In this document: positions 45,501 through 53,939 of the stretch, piece after piece
Numbering within the stretch: the first letter of the stretch is position 1
Layout: each line of letters opens with the position of its first letter
DNA from: Brucellaceae bacterium
Lineage (GTDB): Bacteria; Pseudomonadota; Alphaproteobacteria; Rhizobiales; Rhizobiaceae
Direction: 5' to 3'
Assembly: GCA_020637755.1 (NCBI GenBank)
Contig: JACKJW010000002.1
Location: forward strand, 62,001 to 126,000
DNA: 64,000 bases
The notes under the pieces: model-generated
Database searches by the model: none
Seen by the model: only the letters and a program-made list of their open reading frames with translations
What the model was told of the DNA's origin: nothing
Program-made: the position numbers and the translations under genes

Positions 45501-46829
45501 TCATTGCTTGCGCCGCTTGATCTTCACAAGGCATTCCGGCGAGACAAGACGCCGGGCCGGAATGTCGCGCGCCATCGGGTCCCGCACGGCGACATCGGGC
45601 AAGACACCACGAATATGGATCGTGCCGTCCGGCCCGGTCTGGTACCGGCGGTGCAGGCCGCTTGCCACGCAATCGACCGAACCGCCGAGCTCGTGGTCCA
45701 CGAATTTCGGAATCTTGTGCGGATGCTGCCGCCCCGGCTTCGGTGTGACGAGCAGGTGGTGATTGCGCGGGCCGGTAACCACCGGCATGTGCACGACAGG
45801 CCGCGGCACGAGATACGGTTTTGCCTGCAGGTTCGGCTGCGGCACCTGACCGGGCACGGCAACGGGCTGCCTGTTCGGTATAGGCCGGGGGACCAGATAC
45901 GGCCTGGCCTGCAGGTTTGGCTGCGGCAGCTGGCCCGGTACAGCGACCGGCTGCCGGTTAGGCGAGGGCCGCGGCACGAGATGCGGCCTTGCCTGCGGGT
46001 TCGGCTGTGGCACTTGACCCGGCACGGCAACGGGCTGCCGGTTGGGCGAGGGCTGCGGCACGAGATAGGGCCTTGCCTGCGGGGTCGGCTGCGGCACCTG
46101 ACCGGGCACGGCAACGGGCTGCCGGTTGGGCGTCGGGTAGGGCACCAGATAGGGCCTTGCCTGCGGGTTCGGCTGTGGCACCTGGCCCGGTACAGCGACC
46201 GGCTGCCGGTTGGGCGAGGGCTGCGGCACGAGATTGGGCCTTGCCTGCGGGTTTGGCTGCGGCACCTGACCCGGCACGGCGACGGGCTGCCGGTTGGGCG
46301 TCAGGTAGGGCACGAGATGGGGCCTTGCCTGCGGGGTCGGCTGTGGCACCTGACCCGGTACGGCAACGGGCTGCCGGTTGGGCGTCGGGTAGGGCACGAG
46401 ATGGGGCCTTGCCTGCGGGGTCGGCTGCGGTATCTGACCGGGCACGGCAACGGGTTGCCGGTTGGGCGAGGGCTGCGGCACGAGTGAGGGTATCCGGTAG
46501 GGCGCCGGAACGGGCACGGCAATGGCCGGGTTGGTATCCGGTCCCCGGGTGGGGGGCAGCGGCACATGGGGAATGAGGACAGGGTCGGGGGTTTGCGTCC
46601 CCGGGCCGGGCTGGGTGACGGAAGGCGTCTGTCCGCCAGGGCCCGTAATACCGACCGGGCTGCCTCCTGGCGGGCAATTGGCCGTGTGGTGCTGGTTTCC
46701 CACCCCGATGCACCAGCCGAGATGCAGGCCGCTGTCAGCCCGCGCGGAATGCGGATAGGCCGCGCCCAGCATGGCAAGGCCGGCGGAAACGCAGATGAGG
46801 GCCGGAGCCTTTCCGAGATTCATCACCAT
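45501..46829 (-). CDS. Secreted proline-rich protein with eight 28-residue repeats
   Basis: 442 residues; a signal peptide (LICVSAGLAMLGAAYPHSARA) is followed by a short Cys-containing region (LGWCIGVGNQHHTANCPPG), a Pro/Gly linker, eight repeats (about 120-343) built on PNRQPVAVPGQ and QARPxLVP, and a basic C-terminal domain with two further Cys (SVDCVASGLHRRY and SPECLVKIKRRKQ). I recognise no domain. Start ATG 46829 has GGGGTGG upstream and overlaps the TpsB gene; ATG 46823 is an alternative. Position suggests it is a substrate or partner of the TpsB pore, yet it lacks the large beta-helical TPS domain of known TpsA proteins. Confidence 0.82.
   Translation of the reverse strand: MVMNLGKAPALICVSAGLAMLGAAYPHSARADSGLHLGWCIGVGNQHHTANCPPGGSPVGITGPGGQTPSVTQPGPGTQTPDPVLIPHVPLPPTRGPDTNPAIAVPVPAPYRIPSLVPQPSPNRQPVAVPGQIPQPTPQARPHLVPYPTPNRQPVAVPGQVPQPTPQARPHLVPYLTPNRQPVAVPGQVPQPNPQARPNLVPQPSPNRQPVAVPGQVPQPNPQARPYLVPYPTPNRQPVAVPGQVPQPTPQARPYLVPQPSPNRQPVAVPGQVPQPNPQARPHLVPRPSPNRQPVAVPGQLPQPNLQARPYLVPRPIPNRQPVAVPGQVPQPNLQAKPYLVPRPVVHMPVVTGPRNHHLLVTPKPGRQHPHKIPKFVDHELGGSVDCVASGLHRRYQTGPDGTIHIRGVLPDVAVRDPMARDIPARRLVSPECLVKIKRRKQ
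45801..46472 (-). repeat. Eight 84-bp coding tandem repeats
   Basis: In-frame array within the proline-rich protein. Units keep the PNRQPVAVPGQ core and vary at a few positions (T/S/I, V/I/L, T/N, H/N/Y, Y/Q/R). Copy number could vary between strains by recombination. Confidence 0.88.
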
Positions 46830-48370
46830 TGCTTTGCCACCCCGAGATAGAAGCCGGGACGAAACCGCCGCGTGAACGGGCCGTCCACCAACGGAATGCC
46901 CACATGGCCGATGCTGGTCACGCTGTTGGCGAAACTCGCGCGGAAGCCGAGCCCGGCCGAGGCCAGCGTCACCCGCTTCGTTTCTGCCTTGCCCGGACTG
47001 TTGTTGACCACGTGCCCGGCATCGAAAAACGCATGGACGCTCAGCGATGAAAACGGGCCGGCACCTTCGGCCCAGCTGTGGCGCAATTCAAAAATGCCGG
47101 CAATGCCGCTGTCGCCGGAGGCCTCTGCAAAGCGGTAGCCCCGCAGGGAGGTCTTGCCACCCAGATAGAACTCCTCGACCGAGGGCAGCCGGTAGGGCGA
47201 GTACTGGCCGTTGATCTCGAAGCGGTACGAAAGGTCGTGATGAACTGCGGGCAGCGGTTGGGCCGTCCCGTAGCTCGCCCGCAAGTGCCAGAAACTGTCG
47301 TCGCCGTCATCCTCGCCCAAGGGAATGGCACCCCGACGCCAGCCTGCCGTGGCAACAAGGCCGAAACGGCTGGGTGCTCCGTCATCATCGTCATGCCCGG
47401 CCAGAGCCAGCGCTGAAATCGCGTTGACGGCGGACCGGAAGGCGACGCCTTTCCCCGAGGAATCGACAGCGGAATGGCGCGCCTCCAGCAGCCCGTAACG
47501 ATAGTCATGGATGTCGCGCAGGACCGGGTATCCGATGACGCCACCCAGCTCATAGCCGGTCAGCTCGGTAGCGACATATTTGCCGCTGGCATCCCTGCGC
47601 CCGACGACGTTTCCGCCATACAGTTCGCCGTAGGCTCCCTTCGGACCCAGGGGCGTGCGGTAATAGGCATTGCCGGAAAGGCTGTGTCCCTTTCCGTTTC
47701 CGGCAAAGTGCCATGTAAACCCGCCCTGCAGCCGCAACAGGTCGCCACCTGTGAACACCGAATAGAACTCCTGCGTGCCGTAAAGGCTCACCGCCTTGCC
47801 GAACTCGCGCGGGGGATTGTCGAGCACGAGGCTGCCGGCCTGGTTGGTCTGGCGGGCGGTGATCTTCAGGTGGGCACCTGCATTCGGGTCGGGATAGTCA
47901 AAGCCGGTGACGGCGGTAACACCGGCCAGGTCGTTGACCAGCATCAGCACCCGTTCAAACTCGGCCTGTGTGACGCCGTCACGCCCGACAATGGCCTGGA
48001 CGTAACGCTCGATTCGGGCGTGGACCTTTTCGTCCACACCCTCGACCGTCACCAAATCGATACGCCCCTCATCGACCACAACATGGGTGTTGCCATTGGT
48101 GCCGGGCGTGACCGTTGCCTCGGCAAGAAAATAGCCGTCTTCGCGGTAGACCAGCTCGATGGCCTCTGCCAGCCTGGCGGTCGAGACCACGCCGTCGCTT
48201 GCCTGGACGTGCTGATGGGCGAAGTGGAGCAGCTCGGTCTTGTCATAGAGCGTGACACCCTGCACCACGAAGCCGGCCTCACCGGCCCGTGCGGGCGCCG
48301 CAACCGGCGCCTGCAAGGCGAGGCCCAGCGCGGCGCACCAAAGAGCCGTGATTACAGGACGAAAATTCAT
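46823..48370 (-). CDS. TpsB/ShlB-FhaC-type outer-membrane transporter
   Basis: Two-partner-secretion-like pore of the Omp85 superfamily, about 515 residues from ATG 48370. Signal peptide to about residue 25, POTRA-like region (VVQGVTLYDKTELLHFAHQ through VVDEGRIDLVTVEGVD), then a 16-strand barrel. The conserved loop motif appears as SLRGYRFAEASG and the protein ends in GVAKQW with a terminal aromatic, as expected for BAM substrates. Family length is typical. Its downstream neighbour overlaps by seven bases, so the pair is coupled. No TpsA gene with a TPS domain is present. Confidence 0.88.
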   Translation of the reverse strand: MNFRPVITALWCAALGLALQAPVAAPARAGEAGFVVQGVTLYDKTELLHFAHQHVQASDGVVSTARLAEAIELVYREDGYFLAEATVTPGTNGNTHVVVDEGRIDLVTVEGVDEKVHARIERYVQAIVGRDGVTQAEFERVLMLVNDLAGVTAVTGFDYPDPNAGAHLKITARQTNQAGSLVLDNPPREFGKAVSLYGTQEFYSVFTGGDLLRLQGGFTWHFAGNGKGHSLSGNAYYRTPLGPKGAYGELYGGNVVGRRDASGKYVATELTGYELGGVIGYPVLRDIHDYRYGLLEARHSAVDSSGKGVAFRSAVNAISALALAGHDDDDGAPSRFGLVATAGWRRGAIPLGEDDGDDSFWHLRASYGTAQPLPAVHHDLSYRFEINGQYSPYRLPSVEEFYLGGKTSLRGYRFAEASGDSGIAGIFELRHSWAEGAGPFSSLSVHAFFDAGHVVNNSPGKAETKRVTLASAGLGFRASFANSVTSIGHVGIPLVDGPFTRRFRPGFYLGVAKQW

Positions 48371-48514
48371 GAATTCACCACGTGCCATTCCTGCCGTCAG
48401 TATCGGCGAAAAATGAACGATTCAACTACAGGGCGCTAGTGCAGTCTTGCCACACTGTCGGCACTGCTGATCAGCAAAAGGATTTCAGTGAAAGGAAGGG
48501 CTGTCAGCCTGACG

Positions 48515-48536
48515 GACCGGCTTCGCGAAGCCGGTC
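48515..48536. other. 22-base perfect palindrome
   Basis: GACCGGC at the left and GCCGGTC at the right, with TTCGCGAA at the centre. It can form a hairpin on either strand and lies between tRNA-Asn and the TpsB gene. No T-tract follows on either side, so it may be a weak terminator, processing site or protein site. Confidence 0.5.
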
Positions 48537-48627
48537 ATGACTGCCATGGTCTGTGGACCCCGCGTGTACCATCGCGGAGCCGCAAGTGGCTGACTATGCA
48601 GGAAACCTCAGGTTTGAGGCTTGAAAG

Positions 48628-48702
48628 TGGCTCCCCGGGCCGGATTCGAACCAGCGACCAACCGGTTAACAGCCGGTTGCTCTACCACTGAGCTACCGGG
48701 GA
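48628..48702 (-). tRNA. tRNA-Asn (GTT)
   Basis: 75 bases including encoded CCA. Acceptor TCCCCGG pairs with CCGGGGA, discriminator G; D-arm GCTC..GAGC; anticodon stem CCGGC/ with loop TGTTAAC and anticodon GTT; T-arm GCTGG TTCGAAT CCGGC. Confidence 0.97.
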
Positions 48703-48728
48703 ATGCCTGCTCGCTTCAGAGTGCGGTG

Positions 48729-48758
48729 CCTATAGCAAAAGGACTTCCGTCTTGCCAA
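48729..48758 (-). promoter_or_regulatory. tRNA-Asn promoter
   Basis: On the minus strand: TTGGCA, 18-base spacer, TATAGG. The predicted start lies about 20 bases before the tRNA 5' end, normal for a tRNA gene. Confidence 0.6.
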
Positions 48759-48866
48759 GGCGCAATTTCAAAAAAAGTGCCCGGCCATGCAATTGCGGCC
48801 ATTGCGCCGCCAGCTTGTCGGCATATCTGATCGGGAGGCCCCGGCGGCGGGCAGGCGGATCGCGCA

Positions 48867-49175
48867 ATGGCGGATGAACGGCAAACGGAAAATGATGCGG
48901 AATCTGTGATGGCCCAAGGGCCGCGCCTGCGCCTGTTCGGCCGCAGCTACCGCCTTCCCGCCACGGTGCTGATGCGCCGGATCGCAGGCATCACGCTGGT
49001 GTTTCTGGGCTTCCTCGGGTTCCTGCCCGTTCTGGGCTTCTGGATGATTCCGCTCGGTCTCGTCATCCTGTCGCAGGATTCCCACGCGGTCCGCCGTTGG
49101 CGCCGCCAGGTGGAGGTGTGGTGGGGCCGCAAGCGCGCCGGCGGACGCGCTCCGGGCGATGGCGACCCGCGCTAA
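48867..49175 (+). CDS. Small conserved-looking membrane protein
   Basis: 102 residues. Two closely spaced hydrophobic segments (about 40-68: AGITLVFLGFLGFLPVLGFWMIPLGLVIL) with a Pro-rich turn, then a strongly basic Trp-rich tail (RRWRRQVEVWWGRKR) probably facing the cytoplasm. The acidic N-terminal 15 residues may be excess; a later Met is possible. I do not recognise a characterised family; similar small proteins occur widely in rhizobia as I recall. It is 91 bases before the sulfotransferase gene. Confidence 0.65.
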   Translation: MADERQTENDAESVMAQGPRLRLFGRSYRLPATVLMRRIAGITLVFLGFLGFLPVLGFWMIPLGLVILSQDSHAVRRWRRQVEVWWGRKRAGGRAPGDGDPR

Positions 49176-49266
49176 GCCACCGCCCGCGCCATTGACAAGC
49201 GCCGCGCCAGCGCGTTTGAAGCGCCCGGATGGGCCGTGATGGCCTGCGGGGCGGACGGGAAGCACC

Positions 49267-50094
49267 ATGCTGGATTTTCTGGGGATCGGCGCACAGAAGG
49301 CGGGAACGGCCTGGTTGTTCTACCGGCTGCGCGAGCACCCGGAAGCCTGGTTCTCGCCGGGCGGCAAGGAAATCCATTTTTTCGACGTGGTGCATCTGGG
49401 CACCGACCGCGCGCGGCGTCTGGCCGTGATCCGCAAGAACGCCCGCAAGGCCATGTGGGATCTGCGCCGCGGCAATCCGTTCGCCGGAACCGGCTTCCTC
49501 TTTTCCGGCCTGCGCCGCCTGGGCCGGGAGGACTACGCCTTCACCGATGACTGGTACCGCGACCTGTTTTCCTCCCGCCCGAAAGGCGGGAAAGCCGGGG
49601 AGATCACGCCTGTCTACGCGGCCTTGCCGGAGGCCGGTGTCCGCCATGTGCATGCGCTGATGCCTGATGTGCCCATCATCCACATCCTGCGTGATCCGCT
49701 GGACAGGGCAATTTCCTCGCTGCGCATGCAACTGGAGGACAATCCCGGCATGGACGCTGCCACGGCCATGGCCGATCCGGTGTTCCGCGCACGCTGCGAT
49801 TACCGGGCCAATGTGGCGCGATGGGAAAGCGTGTTCGACCCGGCGCAAATCCTCCATCTGCCCTTCGGCGACATCAAGTCCGATCCGCTCGGTGTGCTGC
49901 ACCGTGTCGAGGCCCATGTCGGCCTGTCGCGTTTCGACGGCTATGATCTGGCCTCCAAATCCATCAATTCGTCGGCTTCCAACAATGCCGTGATCACGCC
50001 GGCGGTGCGCGCCACGCTGGAGGCGATGGTGGAGGGTCAGCAGGCCTTTGTGGAGGAGCGTTTTGGCCGCGATTTCGCCAGCCGTCTCAAATAG
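49267..50094 (+). CDS. Sulfotransferase-family protein
   Basis: 275 residues; probably transfers sulfate from PAPS to a carbohydrate or lipid. The 5'-phosphosulfate loop is GAQKAGTAWLF (GxxKxGTT-like, with Ala for Thr) and the 3'-phosphate motif LRDPLDRAISS. The segment KEIHFFD and the GEITPVYA stretch match bacterial Sulfotransfer domains of the NodH/heparan-sulfotransferase type. No signal peptide is seen, so it acts in the cytoplasm. In rhizobia such enzymes modify surface polysaccharides or Nod factors; the target here is unknown. Confidence 0.88.
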   Translation: MLDFLGIGAQKAGTAWLFYRLREHPEAWFSPGGKEIHFFDVVHLGTDRARRLAVIRKNARKAMWDLRRGNPFAGTGFLFSGLRRLGREDYAFTDDWYRDLFSSRPKGGKAGEITPVYAALPEAGVRHVHALMPDVPIIHILRDPLDRAISSLRMQLEDNPGMDAATAMADPVFRARCDYRANVARWESVFDPAQILHLPFGDIKSDPLGVLHRVEAHVGLSRFDGYDLASKSINSSASNNAVITPAVRATLEAMVEGQQAFVEERFGRDFASRLK

Positions 50095-50260
50095 ACCGGA
50101 CCGTTGAAGCCGCCTTTGGCATGCGCGCGGATGCGGGACGGCTGGCCGGAAAAATTACTCTTGCGGAGCAGGGCCCGAACGTCTATTCCCAACCGCGCCG
50201 GGCCGAACCTTCGGGTTGGAACCGGCGGCGCTGCCGGCCCCTGTTCCGGCCATGGCGCGA

Positions 50261-50334
50261 GGCCTCGTGGCGGAGTGGTTACGCAGAGGACTGCAAATCC
50301 TTGCACCCCGGTTCGATTCCGGGCGAGGCCTCCA
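50261..50334 (+). tRNA. tRNA-Cys (GCA)
   Basis: 74 bases with encoded CCA. Acceptor GGCCTCG pairs with CGAGGCC; anticodon loop CTGCAAA with GCA; T-arm CCCGG TTCGATT CCGGG. A weak promoter TTGCGG-N17-TATTCC lies about 80 bases upstream. Confidence 0.96.
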
Positions 50335-50652
50335 TTCTCTCACCCATCCACATGGCAGCTGTTCGCGAATCGCACCCGCACCATTGGTTTTGCCCGCTCC
50401 GTGGCGGCGTCGCGCGCCGGCAGGCGGACCTTTCGGTGTTGCGGCGTTCCCACAGCCGCAGCGCGTAAGGTGTGAGCCGGTGTGCCGGACCCCCTTCGAT
50501 GATTGACAGGCCCTTCCGCAGCCGGTAGCAAACCGCTGAATTGCCAAGTGTCACGCTGGCGCGGCGCCTATGCCGTTTCAGGGTGCGCTTGACGGCCGGG
50601 CCGGCCCAACTTGCGGGTTGTGGGCACGGTCCAGACCCACGGGCAGGACGAC
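50335..50652. other. 318-base interval without gene
   Basis: Between tRNA-Cys and pcm. TTGACA at 50503-50508 with TAGCAA 17 bases later is a plausible pcm promoter. No ORF with coding character and no terminator-like stem was seen. Confidence 0.5.
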
Positions 50653-51309
50653 ATGATCACAGATTTCTCCGAACTCCGCCTCAACATGGTCGATTGCCAG
50701 CTGCGCACGACCAATGTGACATCGCTGGATGTGCTTTCGGCCTTTCTCGAGGTCCCGCGCGAGGCCTTTGTTCCGTCGCGCCTGAAGGATCTTGCCTATC
50801 TCGATGAGGATCTTGAAGTGGCAGCGGGCCGCTACGTGATGGAGCCGGCGCCGCTCGCGCGTCTCATCCAGCTTGCCGCCATCAAGCCCGGCGACGTCGT
50901 CCTCGATGCCGGCTGCGCCACCGGCTATTCCTCCGCCATCCTTTCGCGCCTTGCCACGTCAGTCATCGCGGTGGAAAGCGATGAGGCACTGGCTGCTTCG
51001 GCGACCGAAAGCCTTCTGGAACTGGGCTATGACAACGTGGCCGTCGTGACCGGCCCGATCAACCAGGGTTATGCGGCCGAAGGACCCTACGATGTCATCC
51101 TCGTCGGGGGCGCGGTGGACGAAGTGTCGCAGGCGCTCTTCGCCCAGTTGCGCGATGGTGGCCGTCTGGTCGTGGTCGAGGGCCACGGAAATGCCGGTGC
51201 GGCCAAGCTTTACCTGAAGGATCACGGTGCGGTTTCCGGCCGGCGCGCCTTCAATTGCGCGGTGCGTCCGCTGCCGGGTTTCGCAAAGGAAGCCGAATTT
51301 CAGTTTTGA
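50653..51309 (+). CDS. pcm: Protein-L-isoaspartate O-methyltransferase
   Basis: SAM-dependent repair enzyme for isoaspartyl residues, 218 residues. The N-terminal MVDCQLRTTNVTSLDVLSAF is typical of the alphaproteobacterial form; SAM motif I is VLDAGCATGYSSA, with post-I Glu in IAVESDE, and YDVILVGGAVDEV. ATG 50653 has AGGACG upstream. It precedes tolC in the conserved alphaproteobacterial order pcm-tolC-popZ-valS. Some members of this branch are annotated only as methyltransferases, so the repair activity is inferred. Confidence 0.9.
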   Translation: MITDFSELRLNMVDCQLRTTNVTSLDVLSAFLEVPREAFVPSRLKDLAYLDEDLEVAAGRYVMEPAPLARLIQLAAIKPGDVVLDAGCATGYSSAILSRLATSVIAVESDEALAASATESLLELGYDNVAVVTGPINQGYAAEGPYDVILVGGAVDEVSQALFAQLRDGGRLVVVEGHGNAGAAKLYLKDHGAVSGRRAFNCAVRPLPGFAKEAEFQF

Positions 51310-51334
51310 CATGCGCAAACATATCGGTTTGCAT
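51306..51334 (+). promoter_or_regulatory. tolC promoter with internal palindrome
   Basis: TTGACA overlaps the pcm stop; a 17-base spacer leads to TTGCAT, a poor -10. Inverted repeat GCAAAC-ATATCG-GTTTGC (51315-51332) fills the spacer and part of the -10, where a repressor would block RNA polymerase. Confidence 0.42.
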
Positions 51335-51441
51335 ATGTATCGATTGCCGGGTGGGGCAGATCAGGGCGGTTCCGGCTTGAGTGGCCGGAAATTGGGGAGC
51401 CGCAGCGGTCCTTGCGAAGGGCCAAGCAAAAGAGGTTTGTC

Positions 51442-52845
51442 GTGAAGGGTTTCAAGTCCGGTATGTCGGCCGTTGCGGTCCTTGCGGCGGTGACGGGGTT
51501 CTCCCTTTCGCCTGCTTCCGCGGAAACGCTTGTCGGTGCCTTGACCAAGGCTTACGCCAACAATTCCAGCCTGAACTACGCCCGTGCCGGCGTGCGCGTG
51601 AGCGACGAAAACGTCGCGCTGGCAAAGTCAGGCTATCGCCCCATCGTCACCGGCAGCGGCACGGTAAGCTACAGTTTCAACGGGCTGCAGCAAGTGCGCA
51701 ATTCCAACGGCACCTTCGGCATCACCCTGTCGCAGACGCTGTTCGACGGTTTTCAGACGCGCAACAACGTCGAGGCGGCCAGGATGGGCGTCATGGCCTC
51801 GCGTGAAAACCTCGCCAACACCGGCCAGAACATTCTGTATCAGGCGGCCGACACCTACATGTCGGTCATCCGTGACCGCCAGATCGCAGCCCTGCGGGCC
51901 AAGAACCTCCAGTTTCTCACCGAGCAGGTCCGGGCGGCACGCTCGCGCTTCGATGTGGGCGAGGGGACCCGCACCGATGTAGCTCAGGCCGAGGCGTCCA
52001 ATGCTGCCGCCGTCGCCCAATTGTCTGCCGCCCGCGCCCAGGCTTCTGCCAGCGAGGCGACCTACCGGCAGCTCGTCGGTGAGGCACCGGGCAAGCTGGC
52101 ACCGGGCAAGGCTGCCACGCGCGCCATCCCTGCAAGTCTCGACAGTGCGCTGGCCATGGCGGAGGCCAATCACCCGGCCATCCGCGCCAACAAGTATCTG
52201 GTCGATGCCGCTCAGTACAAGGTGAAGTCCAAGGAAGGCGCCTTCCTGCCCAAGCTGACCGCGCAGGCCTCGGTGGCGCGCAACTACAACCACAGCGTCG
52301 TCCCGCCGAGCACGACGTTCGGCATTCCGAACCCGACCCATGCCTATCGCGAGTACAATACCGGCTCAATCTCGGCGACCGTGACCGTGCCGCTCTATCA
52401 GGGCGGTGCCGCTTCGGCCAATGTGCGCCAGTCCAAGGAAGAACTGGGGCAAGCCCAGATCAACGTGGACGTGGTCCGCGACCAGGTGCGCGCCAACATG
52501 ACCTCGGCCTGGTACAATTACTTTGCGGCGCGGGAATCGCTGTCGGCCACCGGTGAACTGGTCAATGCCGCGCGCCTGGCGCTGAACGGCGTGATCGAGG
52601 AGCGCAATGTCGGCCAGCGCACGACGCTGGATGTGCTGAACGCCCAGGCCGATGTGATCACCGCGCAGCTCAACCAGATCCAGGCGGAATATCAACTGGT
52701 GACGGCCAGCTACCAGATTCTGTCGGCCACCGGAAACCTCACGGTCGGCAAGCTTGGCCTTCAGGTCGCCGAATACAAGCCGGAAGAGCATTTCGAGGCT
52801 GTCGAGGACAAGTGGTTCGGCCTGCGCACGCCGGATGGCCGCTGA
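51442..52845 (+). CDS. tolC: TolC-family outer-membrane efflux channel
   Basis: 467 residues from GTG 51442 with AAGAGG six bases upstream; a TTG at 51412 lengthens it. Signal peptide ends at SPASA-ETL. Two OEP repeats follow, each with long coiled helices (SRFDVGEGTRTDVAQAEASNAA and the later VGQRTTLDVLNAQADVITAQLNQ). It forms the trimeric exit duct for type I secretion and multidrug efflux. It lies in the conserved run before popZ and ends at an intrinsic terminator. Confidence 0.94.
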   Translation: MKGFKSGMSAVAVLAAVTGFSLSPASAETLVGALTKAYANNSSLNYARAGVRVSDENVALAKSGYRPIVTGSGTVSYSFNGLQQVRNSNGTFGITLSQTLFDGFQTRNNVEAARMGVMASRENLANTGQNILYQAADTYMSVIRDRQIAALRAKNLQFLTEQVRAARSRFDVGEGTRTDVAQAEASNAAAVAQLSAARAQASASEATYRQLVGEAPGKLAPGKAATRAIPASLDSALAMAEANHPAIRANKYLVDAAQYKVKSKEGAFLPKLTAQASVARNYNHSVVPPSTTFGIPNPTHAYREYNTGSISATVTVPLYQGGAASANVRQSKEELGQAQINVDVVRDQVRANMTSAWYNYFAARESLSATGELVNAARLALNGVIEERNVGQRTTLDVLNAQADVITAQLNQIQAEYQLVTASYQILSATGNLTVGKLGLQVAEYKPEEHFEAVEDKWFGLRTPDGR

Positions 52846-52881
52846 TCCGGCGCGGCTTTGAGACTGCATTGAAGACGTCAA

Positions 52882-52907
52882 GGGCCGTCCGCAAGGGCGG
52901 CCTTTTT
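52882..52907 (+). terminator. Intrinsic terminator after tolC
   Basis: GGCCGTCC, loop GCAA, GGGCGGCC with one G-U pair, then TTTTTTA. Confidence 0.9.
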
Positions 52908-53050
52908 TATTGACGCAAAGTTGTGTGCAACCGCGTCAGCCCTCCCGCCAGGGATTCATTTCGCCGTCAGGGTGCGTTACGGTCATCTCTGGTGATTCCA
53001 AAAAGGCGGGCGCTCGTAAGACCCGCCGGGCAACTCGGCGGACAGACATC

Positions 53051-53785
53051 ATGGGACAGCCCAACAGCATCCAGCGGGAACCTTCAATGGAGGAGATCCT
53101 CGCATCCATCAGGAAAATCATTGAGGATACCGACCAGGGCCACCAGCAGGCTGCCGCTCCTGCGGGGCAGCCCGCCGCGATGGCCGCAGCAGCGCCAGTT
53201 CCGGAACCGGTCGAGGACATTGCGCCGGCCCCGGATCGTGCCGAACCCGATCTGGACGCTTTCCGCGAAGCCATCTCCGGCGCTGAAACACAGGCCGCCA
53301 GGGCGGAAACCACAGTTCCGGCTCCGGCAGACGACGCACGGCCCTTTACGCTGGCCGATGTCCAGCGCCGCCTCGAGTCGACCCAGCCGCGCGCAGCCGA
53401 ACCGGCACCGGCGCCGGTGGAGGAACCCGTGCTGGATATTGAGGAAGATAACGCTGACCTCCCCGTGATGATCGACGATGAGCCGGCCGCCGAAATCCAG
53501 GCCGAGGCCAGGGCGATCGACCTTCCGCTGCAGCCCTTTGCGGCATCGGCGGCCCATGAAGGCCAGCGCAACCGTCCGTCCATCATCTCGGATGCCGCTG
53601 GCCGTCAGGTCGCGGGAGCCTTCGACGAGTTGAAGGAAGCCTTCATGGCCTCCCGCCAGAAGGGCTTTGACGAGATGGCCGAGGAGATGATGCGGCCGAT
53701 GCTTCAGGACTGGCTGGACAACAATCTGCCGGTTCTGGTCGAGCGCCTCGTGCGCGAGGAAATCGAGCGCATCGCGCGCGGCTGA
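53051..53785 (+). CDS. popZ: Polar organising protein PopZ (DUF2497)
   Basis: 244 residues. N-terminal conserved helix MEEILASIRKIIEDTD binds client proteins in Caulobacter PopZ; a long acidic, Pro/Ala/Glu-rich disordered middle (about 30-180) follows; the C-terminal helices MMRPMLQDWLDNNLPVLVERLV and REEIERIARG drive oligomerisation. The protein forms a cytoplasmic microdomain at the pole. I start at ATG 53051; earlier codons are in frame but unlike homologues. A terminator follows. Confidence 0.9.
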   Translation: MGQPNSIQREPSMEEILASIRKIIEDTDQGHQQAAAPAGQPAAMAAAAPVPEPVEDIAPAPDRAEPDLDAFREAISGAETQAARAETTVPAPADDARPFTLADVQRRLESTQPRAAEPAPAPVEEPVLDIEEDNADLPVMIDDEPAAEIQAEARAIDLPLQPFAASAAHEGQRNRPSIISDAAGRQVAGAFDELKEAFMASRQKGFDEMAEEMMRPMLQDWLDNNLPVLVERLVREEIERIARG

Positions 53786-53816
53786 CCGGCCCCTGCTTGC
53801 CTCTGCAACACATCAG

Positions 53817-53848
53817 GCCTGCGCCCACGGCGCAGGCTTTTGATTTTT
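53817..53848 (+). terminator. Intrinsic terminator after popZ
   Basis: GCCTGCGCC, loop CAC, GGCGCAGGC, then TTTTGATTTTT. Confidence 0.93.
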
Positions 53849-53939
53849 CAAGGCTGCCTGCGAACGCTTGCCGGGCAGAATTCATGATCTATTCTGGTGA
53901 GAGCATCGGGAGTGAACTGGGAAACCGGGAGGACATGCC

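Noticed and set aside
45801..46472. Tandem repeats as a CRISPR array
   Set aside because: The 84-bp units are near-identical throughout with no unique spacers, and they lie in one coding frame.
48628..48702. tRNA-Asn as an occupied integration site
   Set aside because: No integrase and no second copy of the tRNA 3' end was seen on either side in the window.
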